From contig NZ_AQUO01000001.1 of the NCBI RefSeq assembly GCF_000371965.1, positions 1-64,000 of the forward strand: a stretch of 64,000 nt of DNA, written 5' to 3'. The notes below the pieces were generated by a model that was given only the letters and a program-made list of their open reading frames with translations, had not been told where the DNA came from and did not search any database. Position 1 is the first letter of the stretch. Every line of letters begins with the position of its first letter. The DNA is from Paracoccus sp. N5 (GTDB lineage Bacteria > Pseudomonadota > Alphaproteobacteria > Rhodobacterales > Rhodobacteraceae). Shown here in pieces: positions 43,112 through 51,854 of the stretch. Both the position numbers and the translations under genes were made by a program.

Positions 43112-43558
43112 ATGCGCAACTTCGATCTTACCCCGCTCTACCGTGCCTCGGTCGGCTTCGACCGCATGGCGGATGTGATGGACCGGGCTCTTTCCGCCGA
43201 TATCGCAAGCTACCCGCCCTATAACATCGAGAAGACCGGCGAGAATGCCTATCGCATCTCGATTGCCGTCGCGGGCTTTTCCGCCGACGAGCTGACCGTC
43301 GAGGTCAAGGACGGCGCCGTGATCGTCTCGGGCCGCAAGGCCAGCGAGGACGAAAGCCGCAGCTTCCTGCATCGCGGAATCGCCAACCGCGCCTTCGAGC
43401 GCCGCTTCACCCTGGCCGACCATGTCCGCGTCGAAGGCGCGAGCCATGAGGACGGCATGCTGAACATCGACCTGGTGCGCGAGATTCCCGAGGCGCTGAA
43501 GCCGCGCCGGATCGAGATCGCGAAACCGGTGAAGGCGGTGGGCAAGCTGGACGCCTGA
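43112..43558 (+). CDS. Hsp20 small heat-shock protein
   Basis: Protein of 148 residues, IbpA-like. An alpha-crystallin domain spans about residues 35-130: YPPYNIEKTGENAYRISIAVAGFSADEL, KDGAVIVSGRK, FLHRGIANRAFERRFTLADHVRVEGA, and DGMLNIDLVREIPEAL with the conserved G-x-L-like core and an IEI C-terminal anchor. It holds unfolded protein for refolding. The MRNFDLTPLYRASVGFDRM start fits the IbpA N-terminus and follows AAAAGGA. A GC hairpin (43571-43589) follows the gene. Confidence 0.93.
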   Translation: MRNFDLTPLYRASVGFDRMADVMDRALSADIASYPPYNIEKTGENAYRISIAVAGFSADELTVEVKDGAVIVSGRKASEDESRSFLHRGIANRAFERRFTLADHVRVEGASHEDGMLNIDLVREIPEALKPRRIEIAKPVKAVGKLDA

Positions 43559-43570
43559 GGGCGGCCGCGG

Positions 43571-43589
43571 CCGGGGGCGCTGCCCCCGG
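43571..43589. terminator. Hairpin after hsp20
   Basis: CCGGGGGC-GCT-GCCCCCGG, a perfect 8-bp stem 12 bp after the hsp20 stop codon. It is followed directly by GACCCCC and a dispersed-repeat arm, with no T-run. Confidence 0.6.
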
Positions 43590-43596
43590 ACCCCCG

Positions 43597-43703
43597 GGGT
43601 ATTTGCAAAACGGTGAAAGCCAAGGGGCGCCGGGTTCGGGGCCCCTTTCGTCATGCGCAGGCGGAAGCGCTTGCCCGCGTCTTTCTCTGTTGCGAAAATA
43701 CCC
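43597..43703. repeat. Dispersed GGGTATTT repeat, inverted pair around a spacer
   Basis: GGGTATTTGCAAAACGGTGA then AAG at 43597-43619, and CTTTCTCTGTTGCGAAAATA then CCCC at 43680-43703, followed by a GC stem-loop (CCGGGG...CCCCGG) about 15 bp on. It lies between convergent hsp20 and recR. Confidence 0.7.
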
Positions 43704-43740
43704 CGGGGTCCGGGGCAGAGCCCCGGCTCTGCGGGCGCCG

Positions 43741-44340
43741 CTAGAACCTGCGGCGGGCGCGGAGCGCGGCGGCGATGGTGCCGTCGTCGAGATAGTCGAG
43801 CTCGCCGCCGATGGGCACGCCTTGCGCCAGGCCGGTGACGGTGGCGCCGGTCGCGGCCAGCGCCTCGGCGATGTAATGCGCCGTGGTCTGGCCCTCGACC
43901 GTGGCCGAGAGCGCGAGGATGACCTCGGTGATGTTTTCCTCGGCGATGCGGTCGATGAGTTGCGGGATGCGCAGGTCCTCGGGGCCGATCTCGTCCAGCG
44001 CCGACAGGCTGCCGCCCAGCACATGATAGCGGCCGCGGAAGGCCCGGCCGCGCTCCATCGCCCAGAGGTCGGCCACGTCGGTGACGACGCAGATCTCGCC
44101 GGTGGCGCGGGCAGGATCCTCGCAGATCGGGCAGATGTCGGCGCCGGTGACATTGCCGCAGACCAGGCATTCGCGGGCGTTTTCCGCGACATGGCCCATC
44201 AGCCCGGCCAGCTGCGCCATCTGGCCGGCGCGCTTGCGGATCAGGTGCAGCACGATGCGGCGCGCCGAGCGCGGGCCCAAGCCCGGCAGCCGCGCCATGG
44301 TGGCGATCAGCGTCTCGATCTCATCGCCCGAGGAAACCAT
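43741..44340 (-). CDS. recR: Recombination mediator protein RecR
   Basis: Protein of 199 residues acting with RecO and RecF in gap repair by loading RecA. Helix-hairpin-helix LPGLGPRSARRIVLHL, a four-cysteine zinc finger (C58, C61, C70, C73), and a TOPRIM domain with VVTDVADLWAMERG and LGGSLSALDEIGPEDL. Together with ybaB and dnaX it forms the conserved dnaX-ybaB-recR block; it starts directly after the ybaB stop. Confidence 0.97.
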   Translation of the reverse strand: MVSSGDEIETLIATMARLPGLGPRSARRIVLHLIRKRAGQMAQLAGLMGHVAENARECLVCGNVTGADICPICEDPARATGEICVVTDVADLWAMERGRAFRGRYHVLGGSLSALDEIGPEDLRIPQLIDRIAEENITEVILALSATVEGQTTAHYIAEALAATGATVTGLAQGVPIGGELDYLDDGTIAAALRARRRF

Positions 44341-44685
44341 TCAGAACGGCATCTTCATGTCGGCGGGCAGGCCCAGCTCGCGGGTCAGCCGGGCCATTTC
44401 CTCGGCCGCCTTGTCCTGGGCGCGGCGCTGTGCGTCCTTGATCGCGGCCAGGATCAGGTCCTCGACCACCTCCTTGTCCTCGGCCTTGAAGATCGAGGGG
44501 TCGATGTCGAGTGCGGTCAGCTCGCCCTTGGCCGTCGCCGTGGCCTTGACCAGACCGGCGCCGGATTCGCCGGTGACGGTCAGGCGGGTCAGCCCCTCCT
44601 GCATCTCGGCCATCTTGGTCTGCATCTGCTGGGCGGCTTCCATCATCTTCGACAGGTCGCCCATATCGCCCAAGCCCTTGAACAT
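44341..44685 (-). CDS. ybaB: YbaB/EbfC-family nucleoid-associated protein
   Basis: DNA-binding protein of 114 residues with the family pattern KMMEAAQQMQTKMAEMQEGLTRLTVTGESGAGLVKATATAKGELTALDIDP. It forms a tweezer-like dimer that binds DNA. Its position between dnaX (three bases before its start) and recR (adjacent) is the conserved arrangement. Role in nucleoid organisation or repair is known only in general terms. Confidence 0.94.
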   Translation of the reverse strand: MFKGLGDMGDLSKMMEAAQQMQTKMAEMQEGLTRLTVTGESGAGLVKATATAKGELTALDIDPSIFKAEDKEVVEDLILAAIKDAQRRAQDKAAEEMARLTRELGLPADMKMPF

Positions 44686-44688
44686 CGC

Positions 44689-46458
44689 CTACTCCTCGTC
44701 CTCGAAAGGATCCCATTCCTCGACCTCGGCCACCGGGCCTTCGGTCAGCTCATGCGGGGATGTATCCTCGCCCGCCGGTTTTTCAACCGCGACCGGCTGC
44801 GGCACCGGGCGAATCCTGGTGATCTTGGCCTCGGGGAAATGGGCGAAGATCGCCTGCACGGCCGGGTTTTCCATGGCACGGGCGCGGGTCTGGGCCTCGC
44901 GCGCCAGCGCCTGTTCGCGCAGGGTCGGCGCCCCCGGTTCCGAGACCACGACCACCGCCCAGCGCTGGCCGCCGGTCCAGCCGCGCAGCCGCTCGGCCAG
45001 CCGCTGGGCAAAGTCGCGGGGCGCGTCCTCGGTCGGGTTGAACTCGATCCGGCCGGGGGCATAGCGGACGAGGCGCAGGTGATCCTCGACATCGAGCAGC
45101 AGCTTCATGTCGCGCATGCGGCGGATCAGTTCGATGACGGAGGCGAAATCGGGGAAGCCGGCCAGCGCGTCGGGCGAGACGGCGATGGCGGCGGCGCTGC
45201 CGCCCTCGCGGACCGCGACCGGGGCGCGGGGCGCGGCGGCGCGCGGGGCCTCGCTGCGCTGCGAGGCGGCGGGCGCGCGGTTGAACTCGCCGGCCGCCGC
45301 TGAGGCCTGGACCTTGCGGATCAGCGCCTCGGGGTCGGGCAGGTCGGCGACATGGGTCAGGCGGATGATCGCCATTTCGGCCGCCATCATCGCGTTCGGG
45401 GCCTGGCCGACCTCTTCCAGCGCCTTCAAGAGCATCTGCCACAGCCGGGTCAGGGCGCGCATCGGGATGCGCTCGGCGATCTGCTGGCCGCGGGCGCGTT
45501 CGTCCGGGCCGATGGTCGGATCCTCGATCGCCTCGGGGGTGATCTTCACGATACTGACCCAATGCGTGATCTCGGCCAGGTCGCGCAGGACCGCCATCGG
45601 GTCGGCGCCATCGGCATATTGCGCCTGCAACTCGGCCAGCGCCTCGGCCGCGGCGCCGCGCAGGATCATGTCGAACAGGTCAAGGACACGGCCGCGATCC
45701 GCGAGGCCCAGCATGGCGCGAACCTGGGGCGCCGTCGTCTCGCCCGCGCCATGGCTGATCGCCTGGTCAAGAAGGCTGGTCGCGTCGCGGGCCGAGCCCT
45801 CGGCCGCGCGGGTGATCAGCGCCAGCGCGTCATCGGTGATCTCGGCGCCCTCGCGGCCGGCGATCTTCTGCAGAAGCGCGATCATCACCTCGGGCTCGAT
45901 CCGGCGCAGGTCGAAGCGCTGGCAGCGCGACAGCACCGTCACCGGCACCTTGCGGATTTCCGTGGTGGCGAAGATGAATTTCACATGCGGCGGCGGTTCC
46001 TCCAGCGTCTTCAGCAGCGCGTTGAAGGCGCTGGTCGAGAGCATGTGGACTTCGTCGATGATATAGATCTTGTAGCGCGCCGAAGCCGCGCGATAGTGAA
46101 CCGATTCAATGATTTCGCGGATGTCGTTCACGCCGGTTCGAGACGCGGCGTCCATTTCCAGCACGTCGACATGCCGGCCTTCGGAGATCGCCACGCAATG
46201 CTCGCAGACCCCGCAGGGCTCGGTCGTCGGGCCGCCCGTGCCGTCGGGGCCGATGCAGTTCAGCCCCTTGGCGATGATGCGCGCGGTGGTGGTCTTGCCG
46301 GTGCCGCGGATGCCGGTCATGATGAAGGCCTGCGCAATCCGGTCGGCCGCGAAGGCGTTCTTCAGCGTGCGCACCATCGCGTCCTGGCCGACCAGGTCGG
46401 CGAAGGTCTCGGGGCGGTATTTCCGCGCCAGTACTTGATAGGTCTGTTCTTCGCTCAT
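44689..46458 (-). CDS. dnaX: DNA polymerase III subunits gamma/tau
   Basis: Clamp-loader ATPase of 589 residues. Walker A TGIRGTGKTTTAR near 48-60, a zinc module with cysteines in LNCIGPDG, TEPCGVCEHC, Walker B IYIIDEVHMLS, and sensor 1 FIFATTEIRKVP. A variable C-terminal tau region (PAASQRSEAPRAAAPRAP linker, then IRRMRDMKLLLDVEDHLRL) would contact polymerase and DnaB. The usual alphaproteobacterial length. No clear gamma-producing frameshift run is seen. Confidence 0.97.
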   Translation of the reverse strand: MSEEQTYQVLARKYRPETFADLVGQDAMVRTLKNAFAADRIAQAFIMTGIRGTGKTTTARIIAKGLNCIGPDGTGGPTTEPCGVCEHCVAISEGRHVDVLEMDAASRTGVNDIREIIESVHYRAASARYKIYIIDEVHMLSTSAFNALLKTLEEPPPHVKFIFATTEIRKVPVTVLSRCQRFDLRRIEPEVMIALLQKIAGREGAEITDDALALITRAAEGSARDATSLLDQAISHGAGETTAPQVRAMLGLADRGRVLDLFDMILRGAAAEALAELQAQYADGADPMAVLRDLAEITHWVSIVKITPEAIEDPTIGPDERARGQQIAERIPMRALTRLWQMLLKALEEVGQAPNAMMAAEMAIIRLTHVADLPDPEALIRKVQASAAAGEFNRAPAASQRSEAPRAAAPRAPVAVREGGSAAAIAVSPDALAGFPDFASVIELIRRMRDMKLLLDVEDHLRLVRYAPGRIEFNPTEDAPRDFAQRLAERLRGWTGGQRWAVVVVSEPGAPTLREQALAREAQTRARAMENPAVQAIFAHFPEAKITRIRPVPQPVAVEKPAGEDTSPHELTEGPVAEVEEWDPFEDEE

Positions 46459-46516
46459 CCGCCGGCCTTTCGTGACCGGCCGAGATTAGCGGTGCCGGCG
46501 CGGGCCGGCAACCGGG

Positions 46517-46810
46517 TCAGGGCGTCCAGTTGAAGACCAGCTCCTCGCGGAAGGCGAAGCGGGCGATATGGCTGTCGACGATGTGGCGCATGTGCTCGGT
46601 CGTCTCGGCCGGGGCGTCGAGGGTGATTTCCAGCGCCTCGGGCGTGGCGGTCAGGTTGACGGTGCGATCCTCGGGCATGGCGATGCGGCCGCGGCTGGCG
46701 TCGAACTCGACCTCGAACTTGTGCGCCCAATGCTTGCAGAGCTGTTGCAGATAGCGGCTGCCATGCGCGGTCGCCACGCGGCAGGTCGAAAGGATGACGG
46801 TCTGGGACAT
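46517..46810 (-). CDS. DUF2218 family protein
   Basis: Protein of 97 residues with DUF2218 features: CRVATAHGSRYLQQLCKHWAHKFEVEF and VNLTATPEALEITLDAPAETTEHMRHIVDSHIARFAFREEL. Function unknown; often linked to iron-siderophore genes in other species, none of which is here. The MSQTVILST start follows GGAAAG at 46811 onward and an upstream in-frame extension has no such site. It is upstream of dnaX on the same strand. Confidence 0.85.
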   Translation of the reverse strand: MSQTVILSTCRVATAHGSRYLQQLCKHWAHKFEVEFDASRGRIAMPEDRTVNLTATPEALEITLDAPAETTEHMRHIVDSHIARFAFREELVFNWTP

Positions 46811-46917
46811 GGGCTTTCCTGTCTTGCGGGTCCGGCTGGCGGCGGCTGGCGGACATGAAAGGGTCACGAATGGGTGAGGGGGCTCGGCCCGGACCCGGTG
46901 TCCCCCATATAACCCGG

Positions 46918-47880
46918 ATGAAGCGACGTTCAATCCTGCTGGCCCTGCCGCTCCTGGCGATGCCGCACCTGGCGCGGGCCTCGCTGCGCGAGGTGCTCGA
47001 GGCGGCGGACCTGCCGCAACTGCGCGCCATCGCCGTCTGGCGCGACGGCGAGGAGGTGGCGGCGCGCGGCTTCGGCGGCTTTACCCCGGACCGGGCGACG
47101 AACATCAAATCGGCCTCGAAATCCATCGTCTCGGCGCTGGCGGGCATCGCCATCGCGCGTGGGCTGTTTTCCGGCCCCGACCAGAGGGTGGCCGAACTGC
47201 TGCGCGCCGACCTGCCGGCCGATCCCGATCCGCGCCTGGCCCGGCTGACCCTGGGGCATCTGCTGTCGATGCAGGCCGGGCTGGAGCGGCAGTCGGGGCC
47301 GAATTACGGGGCCTGGGTCAGCAGCCGCAACTGGGTGCGCGCCGCACTGGCCGCACCCTTCGTCGCCGATCCGGGGCAGGGGATGCTTTATTCCACCGCC
47401 TCGACGCATCTGGTCTCGGCCATGCTGACGCGTGCCTCGGGGCGCTCGACGCTGGCGCTGGCGCGGGATTGGCTGACGCTGCCCGGCTTCGCCATCGCCG
47501 CATGGGAGCGCGACCCGCAGGGCATCTATCTGGGCGGCAACCAGATGGCGATGAGCACCCGCAGCCTGCTTTCCTTCGGCGCCGCCTATGCCGCGGGCGG
47601 GCAGGGGGTGATCCCCGAGGACTGGATCGCCGAGAGCTGGCGGCCGCGCACCCGCTCGATCTTCAACGGCGAGGAATATGGCTATGGCTGGTTCGTCAGC
47701 CGCATCGCCGGCCGGCCGGTGCGCTACGGCTGGGGCTATGGCGGGCAGATGATCTACGTCTTTCCCGGCCGGGTGCCGGTCGCCATCGCCATGACCTCCG
47801 ACCCCGACCGGCCCTCGGCGCGCTCGGGCTATCGTACCGAGCTGCACGCGCTGGCCGGCCGGCTGGTCGCGGCGCTGTGA
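46918..47880 (+). CDS. Secreted beta-lactamase-fold serine hydrolase
   Basis: Protein of 320 residues with a signal peptide (about 1-21; LLALPLLAMPHLARA) and class C beta-lactamase/penicillin-binding fold. The S-x-x-K motif is SASKSIVSALAGIAIARGLF, with a tyrosine motif in LYSTASTHLVSAML and a GYGGQ motif in RYGWGYGGQMIYVFPG. It is probably periplasmic. Such proteins act as esterases or peptidases; it is not evidence of antibiotic resistance. The start is chosen for the signal peptide. Confidence 0.85.
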   Translation: MKRRSILLALPLLAMPHLARASLREVLEAADLPQLRAIAVWRDGEEVAARGFGGFTPDRATNIKSASKSIVSALAGIAIARGLFSGPDQRVAELLRADLPADPDPRLARLTLGHLLSMQAGLERQSGPNYGAWVSSRNWVRAALAAPFVADPGQGMLYSTASTHLVSAMLTRASGRSTLALARDWLTLPGFAIAAWERDPQGIYLGGNQMAMSTRSLLSFGAAYAAGGQGVIPEDWIAESWRPRTRSIFNGEEYGYGWFVSRIAGRPVRYGWGYGGQMIYVFPGRVPVAIAMTSDPDRPSARSGYRTELHALAGRLVAAL

Positions 47881-47891
47881 TTGCTCCGCCA

Positions 47892-47950
47892 TTTCTTCGT
47901 TGCGAAAATACCCCGGGGGAGGCCCGCAGGGCCGGGGGCAGCGCCCCCAT
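47892..47950. repeat. Dispersed repeat half unit plus GC hairpin
   Basis: TTTCTTCGTTGCGAAAATAC then CCC (to about 47914), followed by GC-rich stems including GGGGGC-AGC-GCCCCC. It separates the hydrolase from the ABC-F gene and may serve as the terminator of the former. Confidence 0.65.
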
Positions 47951-48006
47951 TCCGCCCGCATCCGTCCCCCGTTGACCCGACCAGCGGCGCGGCCTATCTG
48001 CGAGCC

Positions 48007-49821
48007 ATGGCACGCGCACCGCTTTTGCAACTCTCCGACATTTCGCTGACCTTCGGCGGCAACCCCGTCTTCGACGGGCTGAATCTGACCGTGCAGGAGG
48101 GCGACCGGCTGGCGCTGGTCGGCCGCAACGGCTCGGGCAAGTCCACGCTGATGAAGGTCATGGCCGGGCTGGTCGAGCCCGATGCCGGCCAGGTCATCAC
48201 GCCCGCCGGCATCCATGTCGGCTATATGGAGCAGGAGCCGGACCTTGCGGCCTTTGCCACCTTGGGCGATTTCGCCCGCGCCAGCCTGGGCGACGACCAG
48301 GGCTACCGGGTCGAGATGGCGGCCGAGGGGCTGAAGTTCGACCCCGACCGGGCCGTGGCCACCGCCTCGGGCGGCGAGCGGCGGCGCGCGGCGCTGGCCC
48401 GGCTTCTGGCCGAGGCGCCCGAGCTGATGCTGCTGGACGAGCCGACGAACCATCTGGACATCGAGGCCATCGGCTGGCTCGAGGAACAGCTTTCGACCAC
48501 GCGCGCGGGCTTCGTGCTGATCTCGCACGACCGCGCCTTCCTGCGGGCGCTGACGCGGGCGACGCTGTGGATCGACCGCGGCGCGGTGCGCCGCCAGGAC
48601 CGCGGTTTCGAGCATTTCGAGGATTGGCGCGAAACCGTCTGGGCGGCCGAGGACGAGGCCCGCCACAAGCTGGACCGCAAGATCAAGGCCGAGGCGAAAT
48701 GGGCCGTCGAGGGCATCAGCGCCCGGCGCAAGCGCAACCAGGGCCGGGTGCGCGCCCTGGCCGCGCTGCGCGAGGAACGCGCCGGCCAGATCCGCCGTCA
48801 GGGCACCGCGGCGATGGAGATGGACGCCGGCCAGCAGTCCGGCAAGCGGGTCATCGACGCCAGGGGTATCTCGAAATCCTTCGGCGAGCGGGTGATCCTG
48901 AAGCCCTTCGACCTGCGCGTGCTGCGCGGCGACCGCGTCGCCTTCGTCGGCCCGAACGGCGCCGGCAAGACCACGCTGATCAAGATGCTGACCGGCGAGC
49001 TGGCCCCCGACAACGGCGAGGTGAAGCACGGCACCAATCTCGACATTGCGGTCTTCGACCAGGCCCGCAGCGCCATCGACGAAACGGTCAGCCTGTGGGA
49101 CGCGCTGGCGGGCGATCCGGCGATGCGGGTCTCGGGGCGCGCCGACCAGGTCATGGTGCGGGGCCAACCCCGCCATGTCGTCGCCTATCTCAAGGATTTC
49201 CTGTTCGACGAGGCGCAGGCCCGCGCGCCGGTCGGCAGCCTGTCGGGCGGCGAGAAGGCGCGGCTGCTGCTGGCGCGGATCATGGCCCGGCCCTCGAACC
49301 TCCTGGTGCTGGACGAGCCGACGAACGATCTGGACGTCGAGACGCTGGACCTCTTGCAGGACATCCTGGGCGATTACGACGGCACCGTTCTGCTGGTCAG
49401 CCACGACCGCGATTTCATCGACCGCGTGGCCACGACCACCGTGGCGATGGAGGGCGACGGCCGCGCCACGATCTATCCCGGCGGCTGGTCGGATTATCGC
49501 CGCCAGCGCCCCGAGACGGTCGCGGTTGCCGAGCCGCCCAAGCCCGCGGCACCGAAGCCCGCGGCACCCGAGCCAAGGGCTACCGCGCCGCGCACCGGCC
49601 TGAGCTTCACCGAGAAGAAGCGGCTCGAGGCGCTGCCCGGCATCATCGAGCGGCTCGAGGCCGAGATCGGCAAGCTGACCGAATTCCTGGCCCAGCCCGA
49701 CCTGTTCCAGACCCAGCCCGCGAAATTCTCCAAGGCGAGCGAGGGGTTGACCGAGCGCCAGGCCGCGCTGGAGGCCGCCGAGGAGGAATGGCTGGATCTG
49801 GCCGGGCGCGAGCAGGGCTAG
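48007..49821 (+). CDS. ABC-F family ATPase (Uup-like)
   Basis: Cytosolic protein of 604 residues with two ABC domains and no membrane segments. Domain 1: Walker A GRNGSGKST (39-47), signature ASGGERRRAAL, Walker B LMLLDEPTNHLD. Domain 2: Walker A GPNGAGKTT, signature LSGGEKARLLL, Walker B LLVLDEPTNDLD. An interdomain linker, then a C-terminal coiled coil after a Pro/Ala-rich hinge (PKPAAPKPAAPEP), as in Uup. It probably acts on ribosomes or on branched DNA. Confidence 0.92.
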   Translation: MARAPLLQLSDISLTFGGNPVFDGLNLTVQEGDRLALVGRNGSGKSTLMKVMAGLVEPDAGQVITPAGIHVGYMEQEPDLAAFATLGDFARASLGDDQGYRVEMAAEGLKFDPDRAVATASGGERRRAALARLLAEAPELMLLDEPTNHLDIEAIGWLEEQLSTTRAGFVLISHDRAFLRALTRATLWIDRGAVRRQDRGFEHFEDWRETVWAAEDEARHKLDRKIKAEAKWAVEGISARRKRNQGRVRALAALREERAGQIRRQGTAAMEMDAGQQSGKRVIDARGISKSFGERVILKPFDLRVLRGDRVAFVGPNGAGKTTLIKMLTGELAPDNGEVKHGTNLDIAVFDQARSAIDETVSLWDALAGDPAMRVSGRADQVMVRGQPRHVVAYLKDFLFDEAQARAPVGSLSGGEKARLLLARIMARPSNLLVLDEPTNDLDVETLDLLQDILGDYDGTVLLVSHDRDFIDRVATTTVAMEGDGRATIYPGGWSDYRRQRPETVAVAEPPKPAAPKPAAPEPRATAPRTGLSFTEKKRLEALPGIIERLEAEIGKLTEFLAQPDLFQTQPAKFSKASEGLTERQAALEAAEEEWLDLAGREQG

Positions 49822-49884
49822 CCGCCCGCGAAAAAGCGCGGCCCCGAAGGACCGCGCCAGTCGTCGAGCCGGGGGGAGAACGGC

Positions 49885-51648
49885 TCAGAGTATGAAGTCC
49901 GAGGCGGCGTAGTTGCCCGCCAGGGTCGCGCCATCGGCGATGCGGATGCGCATCTCGGCTGCGGCATCGCCGTCGACATTGACCTGGAGCCAGGTCTCGG
50001 CGCCGTTGTTGATCACCCAGGCGGTGCCGGCGCCGCCATTGGTGGTGCCGTGGAAGGTGAACGCCTGATTGCCTGCGACCAGGGTATTGGCGTCGATGGC
50101 CGACAGATCGAACCGGTCGCCCGGCGCCCCGCCGGCCCCGTCGAAGCCGTTGATCAGGTCGATACCGACCCCGACCGCCGAGTCGCTGAGGGCGACAAAG
50201 CGGAAGACATCGAACCCGGCGCCATCGTTCAGCGTGTCAGAGCCTGCGCCACCAATCATGGTGTCGTTGCCGCTGCCACCCTGGATGAAATCGGCGCCTA
50301 CCCCACCCGAAACGAGGTCGTTACCGCCCATGCCTTGCAGGAAGTCGTTGCCCCCAAGGCCATAGACCCTGTCGTTGCCGGCATTGGCGTTCACGCGATT
50401 CGCGCCGGCCGTGCCGTTGATCGTGTCATTGCCGATGCCCGAAAGCACGTTCTCGAAGTTCACGAAGCTTTCGCCGCCGTAGTTGGTGACGCCGGTTGCA
50501 AGGTTGATGGAATAATTCCCCGACCATGCCGTGGTGTTCAACCAGTCGGTGCCGTTGCCGCCATCCAAAGTTTCGCCGCCGCCATTTCCAGCAAGAACCG
50601 AATCGGCTCCGTCTCCAGCGTAATATTGGCCGTATCCACTGGAAATGATGGTGTCATTGCCAGAAACGCCGTAAACGGTATCAGTGCCTACACCAGCATT
50701 GATATAATCGTTACCATTGCCGCCGTAGAGATAGTCGTTACCGTTGTAACCGTAAATATAGTCGTTTCCGTCGTTTCCGTAGATGTAATTTGCGATGTCG
50801 GTTCCGATCAGCGTATCATTGCCAGAGCCGGAATAGAGATGTTCGAAATTGACGAAGCTCTCTCCGCTCCAGTTGGTGGCGCCGCTGGCGAGGTTGACGG
50901 AGTAGTCCCCGCTCCAGGCGGCGGTATTCAGCCAGTCGGTGCCGGCGCCGCCGTCCAGCGTCTCGCCGCCGCCGTTTCCGGCATAGACATAGTCGTTGTC
51001 GTTCCCGGCGGAGTAATAGCCGTAGCCGCTGGAAACGAGCGTATCGTTGCCGGCCACGCCATAGACCGTGTCGGTGCCGGTTCCGGCATGCAGATAGTCG
51101 TTGCCATTGCCGCCATAGAGGTAGTCGTTGCCGCCGTAGCCATAGATGTAATCGTTACCGTCATTGCCATACATGGTATTCGCGCCGGCGGTGCCGTAAA
51201 GCGTGTCATTGCCCGAACCGGAATAGATGTTTTCGAAATTCACGAAGCTTTCAAATGAGAAGTTGGTCGCGCCGGTGCCAAGGTTCACCGAGTAATTTCC
51301 GCTCCAGCTGGTGGTATTCAGCCAGTCGGTGCCACCGCCGCCGTCCAGCGTCTCGCCGCCGCCGCTGCCGGCATAGATATAGTCGTTGCCGGTATCGCCA
51401 TAATATTGGCCGTAGCCGCTGGAAACGATCGTGTCGTTGTCTTCCCAGCCATGCACGGTATCGATGCCGGTGCCGGCGTGGATATAATCATTGCCGCTGC
51501 CGCCGGAGAGATAGTCGTTGCCGGCGTCGCCGTAGATGGTGTCGTTTCCGCCCTGACCCAGGACATAGTCATTCCCCGCCAAGGCGTAGAATACCTCATT
51601 GGCCGACGTCCCGATCAGGGTGTCGTTGCCCGTTGTGCCGGTTGGCAT
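49885..51648 (-). CDS. RTX-type calcium-binding repeat protein with a 130-residue tandem module
   Basis: Protein of 587 residues with no signal peptide; starts MPTGTTGNDTLIGT after AGGAGGAAGAC. It is made of RTX nonapeptides (GGNDYLYGG, GNDTLYGTA and similar), which bind calcium in a beta roll. These are grouped in a 130-residue module with a non-RTX part WLNTTAWSGNYSVNL and ESFVNFE. The module repeats at an exact 390-bp period (matching points 51311, 50921, 50531), giving three and a part copies. The C-terminus (DRFDLSAIDANTLVAGNQAF, TFHG) is the serralysin-type end that directs type I secretion. No catalytic domain is visible and no type I secretion genes are nearby. Confidence 0.88.
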   Translation of the reverse strand: MPTGTTGNDTLIGTSANEVFYALAGNDYVLGQGGNDTIYGDAGNDYLSGGSGNDYIHAGTGIDTVHGWEDNDTIVSSGYGQYYGDTGNDYIYAGSGGGETLDGGGGTDWLNTTSWSGNYSVNLGTGATNFSFESFVNFENIYSGSGNDTLYGTAGANTMYGNDGNDYIYGYGGNDYLYGGNGNDYLHAGTGTDTVYGVAGNDTLVSSGYGYYSAGNDNDYVYAGNGGGETLDGGAGTDWLNTAAWSGDYSVNLASGATNWSGESFVNFEHLYSGSGNDTLIGTDIANYIYGNDGNDYIYGYNGNDYLYGGNGNDYINAGVGTDTVYGVSGNDTIISSGYGQYYAGDGADSVLAGNGGGETLDGGNGTDWLNTTAWSGNYSINLATGVTNYGGESFVNFENVLSGIGNDTINGTAGANRVNANAGNDRVYGLGGNDFLQGMGGNDLVSGGVGADFIQGGSGNDTMIGGAGSDTLNDGAGFDVFRFVALSDSAVGVGIDLINGFDGAGGAPGDRFDLSAIDANTLVAGNQAFTFHGTTNGGAGTAWVINNGAETWLQVNVDGDAAAEMRIRIADGATLAGNYAASDFIL

Positions 51649-51854
51649 GTCTTCCTCCTGTTCGCATTTGTCGCTGGGGCCTGTTCCGCCCGTGTCGCGA
51701 GAGTGCGCCCGCGCCCGTGAAGCCGGCGTGAAATATGGGCTCGGCGCTGAAATCCCTGCACAATCGGCGCGAGCCATGGGCGGGACCGGGGCGGGCAGGG
51801 ATTGCCCCCTGCCGCCTGCGCCGCTATCGCAGGCAAAAAGGGGGTCCGGGAACC

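Noticed and set aside
44689..46458. A programmed frameshift in dnaX producing gamma
   Set aside because: No A-rich slippery run with a downstream stem was seen at the expected place.
46930..49404. An 824-codon minus-strand frame opposite the hydrolase and ABC-F genes
   Set aside because: Shadow frame: the plus-strand genes have full catalytic motifs and start signals, the minus frame has none.
50000..51600. The periodic RTX region as a CRISPR array
   Set aside because: The 390-bp period is coding, continuous in frame and made of RTX codons; there are no short identical repeats with unique spacers and no cas genes.
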